Source of the DNA: Spirodela intermedia
Lineage: Eukaryota > Streptophyta > Magnoliopsida > Alismatales > Araceae
Direction of reading: 5' to 3'
Assembly (NCBI GenBank): GCA_902729315.2
Contig: LR746272.1
Coordinates: forward strand, 8,984,327-9,048,326
Length of the DNA: 64,000 nt
The translations under genes were made by a program, and so were the position numbers. This document shows, piece after piece, positions 60,486-64,000 of this stretch (its first letter is position 1; each line of letters starts with the position of its first letter). The notes beneath the pieces were generated by a model. That model was not told the origin of the DNA and made no database searches. It saw only the letters and a list, made by a program, of their open reading frames with translations.

Positions 60486-61895
60486 AGATTCGGTCTTTAT
60501 GATACCCAGATCACGGGGAAGAAGATACTCTCCGAAAAAGCTTATAGAAGAACTGTGTTGTGAGTAAGAACCCTCGAAAAGGAAAGTGTTCTGGGGGCCC
60601 GTTGACCGTAGGAGGGTCTGCGATGCATCTCATCGCTTGTCATGTGCTTGAAGAGATTGGGAACAATAAAGCTTCCCAGGGATCCCGATGGGCTGGGTAA
60701 TCCCGGCCGGTTTCCTTCGTTTTGGTCCAAAATGAGCATCAGCGAGAAAATTGTTCGGATCCGGTCCGAACTCCCCTTATCAAACGACGCCGGCAGTGTT
60801 GACTTCTCGTATAGATCCTCCAGAAAAGGATAATATATAGCTTCGACGACTACGTTGACGTTGCTCGTTAACGGCCTAATACAGAGACTAATAGCAAACG
60901 ATGTGATCATTCGAGACATTCTGTGGGCTTCTGGATGATCAGTGTCGGTGAGAGTATCCAGGCCTCAGTGAGGACAAGGATGGATGCTTTTTTCAAAAGG
61001 ATTTATGGGGGCGCGAAATCTAGCGTCAGAGCCGCTGGGGCCAGTTGTCCCGGGGCCAGACAATTTTGCAAGTCAAATCGGCAACTGTATTCGTTCTGAA
61101 CGGGAGGACTCATCTGTGAGGAAGATTCTCCGGTCTTCCGCTATCCTTTAATATTATAAGATGCTGAATGCGCGTGAGATCGCTCAGGCTTGCGTTGACC
61201 CCCGTTCTTTGGTGGTCTTGAGAGAGAGAGAGTTGTCGGCAATCACCATGCCCTCTTCGCTGCGGTATTTCTTTCGGCCAGCGGTCACTTGCTTTGGTGA
61301 CAACTGCCGGCGGACCGGGAAAAAAAAAATATAAGACGTTGAACGCAGGTGAGATAGCTCATTCAAAACCAAAAATCCAGTAAAAATATTTTCATGCGTG
61401 CGTTGATCCGTGTTCTTTGGTCTGCTGAGAGAGAGAGAGAGAGCTCTTTCCCTCTCTCTCTCTCAACACGGATGGAATCAACTACAAAAGATCGTACGAG
61501 GAAAAACTTCCTGGCCCCCATGGGGATTATCCATGCAGCCAGAGGAACCCAGGGGAGGTCCAGCATTACCGCCGACAAGAATCAGACACGTAGAGAACGT
61601 AGAATCACGTTGACCTGCCATCTGCAGCTTAGTGACGTACTAACTCGACTCAGAGACACTAAGTCTTCGCACGAGTCTCACTGGGGCCGCCGAGCTTGTT
61701 ATTTCCACCTACCCTCCCAATATACCCTAATATACCCTTTCCTTTGCGGCCGGAAGCTAATATCTTTAGTCCTGGAAGCTTCGTACGTTGCAGGCTCCTC
61801 TCCTGGCCGGTCGCTGCTGCAGGGAGGGGCACAAGAATATTTGAAGCCTTGGAGGTTAGTCTTCCTGTGGGAAGGAGCAAGCTGGTGGAAGAGAG
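60486..61895 (+). other. Spacer between RLK5 and RLK6
   Basis: RLK5 3' flank followed by the RLK6 5' region. Several short ORFs on both strands (for example 60542-60919 minus, 61394-62041 plus) carry no recognised motif and are not conserved at the other spacers; the 61394 ORF only overlaps RLK6 exon 1 in another frame. I see no transposon domain or RNA gene. Confidence 0.6.
61154..61464. repeat. Imperfect direct duplication ending in GA runs, with GA/CT hairpin, upstream of RLK6
   Basis: About 61154-61233 and 61328-61443 share, in order, 'ataaga.g.tgaa.gc.ggtgaga', 'gcgttgacccc/gcgttgatccg', 'gttctttgg' and a GA run. The second GA run (61427-61443) is followed within about ten bases by a CT run to 61464, so the strand can fold into a long GA/CT hairpin. 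Confidence 0.6.
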
Positions 61896-62722
61896 ATGGA
61901 GAGAGGGAGAGGTCAGGTGGCAGCCGCCATCTTCTTCTTCTTCTTCTTCGTCGTCGTCGTCATCGTCGTAGATTCTGCGGGGGTCCTCGCTGCTGGATCC
62001 CCCAAGCTGGCAAGATACGAAGGTACACCGAATCTCCCTAACATCCTGTCGATGGGGGTATATTTTTCTGGATCTGGATGAACAGTCGTTTACATGTTGA
62101 GGAAGTTTTCTTGGATGTTCTTGTATTCTCTTCTTTGGTGGTGTTGGGGAAGCAGTGAATGCCCTTCAGCAGATTGCCAAGAGTTTGAAGAAGACGAAAT
62201 GGGACTTTGGCGTTGATCCATGCAGCGGCCGAGGGAACTGGAATGTCTCCAGTTCCCTCAAACGCATTGAGAGCTCCGTCATCTGCGACTGCTCCTCCAA
62301 CAGCTCCGCTTGCCACGTCATCACCATGTATCCTCTCTCTCTCTCTCACACACACACACACATTCTTAGTCACGATGGTCTGCGAGCTTGGATTTTACCT
62401 GGTGAGTTTCTAAAGCCTCCTTTCCAGTGAGCTGGCTCATCGAAACGGATAGATTTCTAGTTTCCATAGCCAAGGGAGAAACTAGGAAGAACTTCGGTGC
62501 TTTGATTGGCTCAGCTTTCTGAGCTCTGGACTTCACTCCCACAACTCCGTTAAACCCCTATTCGAACACGCTTCTTCTTCACTGCCACTGTTCTGGAGAA
62601 AGTCCACGCGCTTTCTTGAACCCACCCAACTCACACTACTCCCAGCGCGTCTCTTCGGTCAAAAGTTCTTTCTGACCTTATCAGTCCTCTCTAGATCCGC
62701 CAGTTATTTCCATAGCCACACA

Positions 62723-62779
<57 letters not shown>

Positions 62780-63275
62780 CCTCTCTTTCTCACTCACTAA
62801 CCCTTATGTTTGTCGGTGGATCCCGTAGGTCGCTCAAAGGGCAGAACCTGACCGGGGTGCTGCCGCCGGAGTTCGCCCGACTCCGCCTCCTCCGAAAGCT
62901 GTAAGAAAAATTACCGAATAATACGGTGCATCAACGTCGAGCTCGCCTGATCTGTCGGGTTTCTGATAATTGGAATCACGAAGTCGGTGTGGTTCAGTAG
63001 CTGCTAAAACGACTATGATTAAATTATTTAGAAAACCAATGATTGGTGGGCAGGGACCTCAGCCGGAACCTCCTGAGCGGGACCCTTCCTCCGCAATGGG
63101 CTGCGCTGCGTCTGGAGTTCCTGTGAGTTCCTCCTAGATTATTTAAATCGATAGCATCGAGAAAGCACTACAGCTAATGATGTCGGCGATATCTGGACAG
63201 GTCGCTTATGGGCAACCGCATGTCCGGGCCGTTCCCGGAGGTCCTGACGAATATGACCACCTTGAGAAATCTGTA

Positions 63276-63328
<53 letters not shown>

Positions 63329-63688
63329 CTCTCTCTCTCAGAGCTCCGAATACAAAGTCATAATCGGTAGAGACGAAGCTTAAGCGTGACGTGAATGGCA
63401 GGAGCTTGGAGGGGAACCTCTTCTCTGGGGTCATCCCGCGCGGACTTGGCAACCTCGTTAATTTGGCTGAGCTGTAGGAACCATTCTCCAGACTCTAGTC
63501 TCTCCCTCCCCCTGTTTCCTGTGCTTTCAAGATTTCTGAATAATGACGTTTTCCCCGTGACTCTCTCGCATGCTCTCTCCTTACCACCCTACTTTGTATC
63601 CTAATCGCAGGAATATAAATTCCAACTATTTTACTGGAGAATTACCGGCCACACTAGCCGGGATGAACAATCTGGCGGACCTGTGAGT

Positions 63689-63734
<46 letters not shown>

Positions 63735-64000
63735 CCCGACCATGTGTTTCACATAAATAATGATGATATTAGCCTGCAGATTATCTTTTTTAAATCACGG
63801 AACCCTTCTTGCTCAATCCTCCCCCTCCCAAACAGAAGAATATCAGACAACAGTTTCTCTGGGGCGATACCTGCATTCATTGGAAAATGGACTCTCTTGG
63901 AGAAGCTGTAAGCTTTGGAGATCCGAGCAGAAAAATCATTTTAAAATATTCACCCATTGGCGCAAAAAAGGTCTGATTTCTCCCTTTGAACGTCACGCAG
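61896..64000 (+). CDS. RLK6: LRR receptor-like kinase of the same type, 3' partial, divergent member
   Basis: Exons 61896-62022 (signal peptide), 62156-62327, 62829-62900, 63054-63122, 63201-63272, 63402-63473, 63611-63682, 63836-63907; the window ends on the acceptor AG of the next exon. Exon order, phase and the 72-nt LRR exons match RLK2/4/5, but the protein sequence is clearly more distant and exon 4 is one codon short (69 nt). The signal peptide core is an unusual phenylalanine run followed by a valine run, encoded by TTC and GTC repeats. Introns 2, 5 and 7 carry long CT microsatellites. The malectin and kinase parts would lie beyond the right edge, so assignment to the LRR-malectin class rests on exon structure and N-terminal similarity. 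Confidence 0.85.
62332..62362. repeat. (CT)n(CA)n microsatellite at start of RLK6 intron 2
   Basis: CT run then CA run, starting five bases after the exon 2 end. Confidence 0.9.
62726..62790. repeat. Long (CT)n microsatellite in RLK6 intron 2
   Basis: Pure CT to 62770, then interrupted to about 62790, roughly 40 bp upstream of the exon 3 acceptor; it may act as an extended polypyrimidine tract. Confidence 0.95.
63278..63340. repeat. Long (CT)n microsatellite in RLK6 intron 5
   Basis: Pure CT at 63278-63326 and a short further run to about 63340, starting six bases after the donor. Confidence 0.95.
63692..63730. repeat. Long (TC)n microsatellite in RLK6 intron 7
   Basis: Pure TC run about ten bases after the donor site. 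Confidence 0.95.

Noticed and set aside
1-64000. A previously undescribed non-receptor system, or tRNA/rRNA/small RNA genes
   Set aside because: Apart from the receptor genes, their relics, transposon debris and simple repeats, I saw no conserved coding or structured element. Small RNA loci could not be judged without folding or expression data.

Overview
The window is nuclear DNA from a flowering plant. It holds intron-rich genes with GT-AG introns, CT/GA microsatellites, decayed Ty3/gypsy and Ty1/copia retrotransposons, and a tandem cluster of receptor-like kinases of a land-plant-specific type. I cannot name the species from the sequence. All genes are on the + strand.

The cluster has six copies of one receptor-kinase type: signal peptide, about ten or more LRRs, malectin domain, one transmembrane helix, and an RD-type Ser/Thr kinase. 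This is the architecture of LRR-RLK subfamily VIII-2 (the Arabidopsis At1g53430/At1g07650/RKF1/LIK1 group). I call them RLK1 to RLK6. RLK1 (1-6779) lacks its first four exons, which lie off the left edge. RLK2 (16356-24799), RLK4 (41685-50584) and RLK5 (51783-60485) are complete 24-exon genes whose exons sum to exact reading frames (1020, 1014 and 1012 residues). RLK3 (34132-37892) is a pseudogene. RLK6 (61896 onward) is a more divergent member that runs off the right edge. In the complete genes, ten consecutive 72-nt exons, all in the same phase, each encode one 24-residue LRR.

Layout: RLK1 plus its downstream spacer (6780-16355) and RLK2 plus its downstream spacer (24800-34131) are two copies of one tandem-duplicated unit of about 18 kb. 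Both spacers carry, in the same order, the gene's 3' flank, a dead gypsy pol relic, a shared 1.4-kb repeat block, another shared block, and relic copies of the receptor's own promoter/exon-1/intron-1 module. A Ty1/copia relic (11271-14060) is present only in the first spacer. RLK3 ends abruptly in its malectin exon at a minus-strand gypsy fragment (gag plus one 542-bp LTR, 37893-39648). Beyond it lie an exon-1 splice-donor relic and a copy of the receptor 3' flank. RLK4, RLK5 and RLK6 follow with shorter, TE-poor spacers.

The main signal is mosaicism. RLK1 and RLK3 are almost identical over 3.16 kb, introns included. RLK4 is nearly identical to RLK5 from intron 1 to exon 11, yet nearly identical to RLK1 across kinase exons 20-22 including an intron. 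RLK1, RLK2 and RLK3 share a further near-identical 1-kb tract. The spacers flanking the same genes are much more diverged. This points to repeated gene conversion or unequal exchange shuffling LRR, malectin and kinase segments. I found no evidence of a non-canonical system outside this receptor cluster and its transposon debris.
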